From positions 1-15,717 of the forward strand of contig DMYQ01000047.1 in assembly GCA_003482555.1 (NCBI GenBank): a DNA stretch of 15,717 nucleotides. The letters are read 5' to 3'. Below are positions 14,266 through 15,717 of the stretch, piece by piece. This stretch comes from Janthinobacterium sp. (lineage in GTDB: Bacteria > Pseudomonadota > Gammaproteobacteria > Burkholderiales > Burkholderiaceae_D). The notes under the pieces were generated by a model. The model did not search any database, was not told the DNA's origin, and saw nothing but the letters and a program-made list of their open reading frames with translations. Position 1 is the stretch's first letter. Every line of letters starts with the position of its first letter. The translations under genes and the position numbers were made by a program.

Positions 14266-14478
14266 ATGGCAAACAAGCGCATACGCTACAGGCCCGGCCA
14301 CGCGGGCTATGTGTCGGAATTTACCCAGTTCCTCGATCGCTACATCGAAAAGCATCCCGATGTGGTAGAGGATCAGCGCCGCGGCTGGTATATCTATTGG
14401 GATCACGCCGTGGATTTGAAACAGCTCGAGGAAGCTGAAAAGGATAGCGTTCCCACGCCGCCGTATTATTACCCATAA
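14266..14478 (+). CDS. DUF3460 family small protein
   Basis: The 70-residue protein has the layout of DUF3460, a small family common in Betaproteobacteria: YVSEFTQFLDRYIEKHPDVV (15-34), EDQRRGWYIYWDHAVDL (35-51), then a charged helix and VPTPPYYYP at the end, like the usual 'RVPQKPYVY'. Function is unknown in the family. There is no signal peptide or membrane segment. GGAGG at 14256-14260, 5 nt before the ATG, gives a strong ribosome-binding site. It lies 12 nt after the lipoprotein gene and is probably co-transcribed with it. The extended basic N-terminus (MANKRIRYRPGHAG) is a little longer than I expect for the family. Confidence 0.85.
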   Translation: MANKRIRYRPGHAGYVSEFTQFLDRYIEKHPDVVEDQRRGWYIYWDHAVDLKQLEEAEKDSVPTPPYYYP

Positions 14479-14648
14479 GCTTTAGACATGGAATTGGGTC
14501 CGGGCGTAAAGGATGGGCCTTAGGGGTGGGCGTGAAAAGACGTCGGCAATAGACATGAGGCACAGGCGCCACATCACGCATTGCGAGCGCCGGGAACGGC
14601 GCGCTGGCGTGGCGCTTGGGACGAACCTTGGGATGGCGAATCCGCGGA

Positions 14649-14669
14649 GTCGGTGGCGACGCCACCGAC
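14649..14669. terminator. Perfect hairpin between convergent genes, possible two-way terminator
   Basis: GTCGGTGGC (14649-14657) pairs perfectly with GCCACCGAC (14661-14669) around a GAC loop. It lies in the 250-bp gap between the DUF3460-type gene and the convergent peptidase gene. No T-run adjoins it. The rest of the gap holds nothing I can name. Confidence 0.5.
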
Positions 14670-14728
14670 GGGCGCGGGCGGGAAGGATATGAGCGGCCGC
14701 GCGCTATCCCTTCGGCTGTTTCGGCTGC

Positions 14729-15481
14729 TTAGCCCTTCCAGGTGCGTTTCAGTCCGGTATCGGTATGAATCCAGCCGCCCTTGACGCCGGGGCGGTAGTA
14801 AAAGCCGACGCCGCCCTGCTTGAAGCTCTTGACCAGCGAACCGAGCACTTCCGAGTTCAGGTTGGCGATGCGGATGTCGGCCGCCCGGCCCTGGATGTGC
14901 AGCGACTGGCGCGCGGCCGGCACGCCCGCTTCGATCAGGCGCCGGTTCGAGGTCGGGGTGCGGTAGCCGGACAGGATTTCCAGCGGATGTTCAATGCCGT
15001 AGCGGGCCACGAAGGCTTGGGTGCCCCACAGCGTTTCCAGCAGCTTGGGATCGATGGCGGCTGTTTCCTTGCCGTTCACGTCGCGCAGCAAATGGCACAA
15101 TTCCTGGTAAGCCGAGTCGATGACCTCGCCGTCCTTCCAGTACAGCAGCTTGGCGTGTTCGCCGCTGGCCGGGCGCGTCACTTCCAGCACGCGCGGGCGC
15201 AACCAGAATTCCAGATCGAGCGCCTGGGCGTCGAAAATATCCGGTGGTGGTTCCAGCTCGGCGCTGGCGGCCGGCATCTCATGGCGCTGCGCTTGCGGGC
15301 GGTAGGCGAGCGGTGCCGTCCGTGTCGCCGGCGCCGCGCCGGCTCGCACCGGCTTGCGGGGCGCGCCGGTTTCCGAATTCAAGGATACGGTGCGGCTGGC
15401 GCAACCGACCATCGGGCTGGAAATCACGCCCAGGGCCGCCAAGCTTAAACCGTGCTGAATAAAATTTCTACGCGATGCCAT
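14729..15481 (-). CDS. DUF882/M15-type murein endopeptidase-like protein (MepK/YcbK-like), Tat signal
   Basis: The 250-residue exported protein starts with a twin-arginine motif S3-R4-R5-N6-F7-I8 and a hydrophobic core ending MVGC (Cys27), so it may also be lipidated, though Met at the -3 position of a lipobox is unusual. A Pro/Ala-rich linker (about 38-82) leads to a C-terminal M15/DUF882 domain. It contains EILSGYRTPTSNRRL (168-182), the metal-site segment SLHIQGRAADI (193-203, His195 and Asp202), GGVGFYY (223-229) and GGWIHTDTG (235-243, His239). The metal-binding His, Asp and His are all present. E. coli MepK (YcbK) of this family cuts mDAP-mDAP crosslinks in peptidoglycan; the same role is inferred. 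It is longer than MepK because of an inserted region between linker and domain. It converges on the DUF3460-type gene. Confidence 0.88.
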   Translation of the reverse strand: MASRRNFIQHGLSLAALGVISSPMVGCASRTVSLNSETGAPRKPVRAGAAPATRTAPLAYRPQAQRHEMPAASAELEPPPDIFDAQALDLEFWLRPRVLEVTRPASGEHAKLLYWKDGEVIDSAYQELCHLLRDVNGKETAAIDPKLLETLWGTQAFVARYGIEHPLEILSGYRTPTSNRRLIEAGVPAARQSLHIQGRAADIRIANLNSEVLGSLVKSFKQGGVGFYYRPGVKGGWIHTDTGLKRTWKG

Positions 15482-15517
15482 AGTCTGTCCATTGTTTCAA
15501 GGTGCCTACTATAGCGT

Positions 15518-15546
15518 ATTGTAGGGGGGAATAAAAACCCTGTTAC
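15518..15546 (-). promoter_or_regulatory. Candidate sigma-70 promoter for the MepK-like gene
   Basis: On the minus strand GTAACA (15546-15541), a 17-nt spacer and TACAAT (15523-15518) lie 36 bp before the start codon. Matches are 4 of 6 and 5 of 6. The surrounding AT-rich stretch supports it. Confidence 0.45.
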
Positions 15547-15628
15547 ACCAATCGTGCCGCCCGGCGACGGCAAGCGTCAGCGGCAGGGCCGCGCCCGGCC
15601 TAGCCAAGCGGATGACTCTTCGCGCCGA

Positions 15629-15717
15629 TCAACTCAACATCTTCGTCGGCGGGAAGGTGTTACCGAGCGCGACAGGCCTGCCCGTTCCAGGCTCGGCGTC
15701 GCGGCCATCCGTCACCG
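15629..15717 (-). CDS. Possible C-terminal fragment of a gene running off the window
   Basis: On the minus strand 28 codons are open from the window edge to a TGA at 15631-15629, reading ...DGRDAEPGTGRPVALGNTFP then PTKMLS. Third codon positions are mostly G or C, as in coding DNA here. The opposite strand is also open from an ATG at 15612 to the edge (MTLRADQLNIFVGGKVL...), without a clear ribosome-binding site, so at most one of the two is real. Product not recognised. Confidence 0.3.
   Translation of the reverse strand, partial: VTDGRDAEPGTGRPVALGNTFPPTKMLS

Noticed and set aside
12946..14406. 486-codon open frame on the minus strand opposite the TIGR03118-type gene
   Set aside because: It covers two recognised plus-strand genes and has the Gly/Ala/Asp/Val-rich composition of an antisense frame.
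1..15717. CRISPR array, tRNA, rRNA, insertion sequence or prophage genes
   Set aside because: I looked for regularly spaced repeats, tRNA-like arms, transposase motifs and terminal inverted repeats and saw none. The CGAG/GGTTC-like letters near 5857-5870 do not fold into a tRNA arm set.

Overview
The window is GC-rich, densely coding bacterial DNA. The best fit is a flagellated betaproteobacterium of the Oxalobacteraceae type (Janthinobacterium, Duganella or Massilia-like). This rests on the flg gene order, a small DUF3460-type protein typical of Betaproteobacteria, a TIGR03118-type lipoprotein and strong G/C preference at third codon positions. The genus is an inference from style, not a database match.

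Region 1 (1-5768, plus strand) is the distal end of a flagellar flg operon: the 3' end of flgG, then flgH (L-ring lipoprotein), flgI (P-ring), a short single-domain flgJ (rod-binding only, with a proline-rich tail), flgK and flgL (hook-filament junction). A 344-residue protein not assigned to a standard flagellar gene follows flgL by 5 nt. Its central part resembles the flagellin/FliD 'IN' motif. Most genes are joined by overlaps or by Shine-Dalgarno sequences that overlap the preceding stop, so the block is probably one transcript, possibly with an internal promoter before flgK.

Region 2 (5769-8870) faces the operon. It holds a small, locally AT-rich gene whose protein has the His...Ala-Cys-x-x-Gly layout of clan CD (caspase/gingipain-like) cysteine peptidases, and a 723-residue PAS-PAS-GGDEF-EAL cyclic-di-GMP enzyme with an intact GGDEF motif and I-site but Asn in place of the second Asp of the EAL-domain DDFG motif. 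Cyclic-di-GMP control of motility makes its place beside flagellar genes sensible.

Region 3 (8907-12157, minus strand) is transport and envelope. It contains an L-cystine-type ABC permease and binding protein (tcyL/tcyJ-like) without an adjacent ATPase, a perfect palindromic terminator, and a two-gene unit of a short PstS-like periplasmic protein and an outer-membrane beta-barrel.

Region 4 (12158-15717) has a 349-bp non-coding stretch, an unrecognised 142-residue protein with a C-terminal hydrophobic helix, a divergent TIGR03118-type lipoprotein followed by a DUF3460-type small protein, and a convergent DUF882/MepK-like peptidase candidate with a twin-arginine signal. The last ~235 bases hold a probable promoter for that gene and an ambiguous coding fragment running off the end.

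The strongest candidates for something undescribed are the gene after flgL, the clan CD-like protein, and the short PstS-like/outer-membrane barrel pair.
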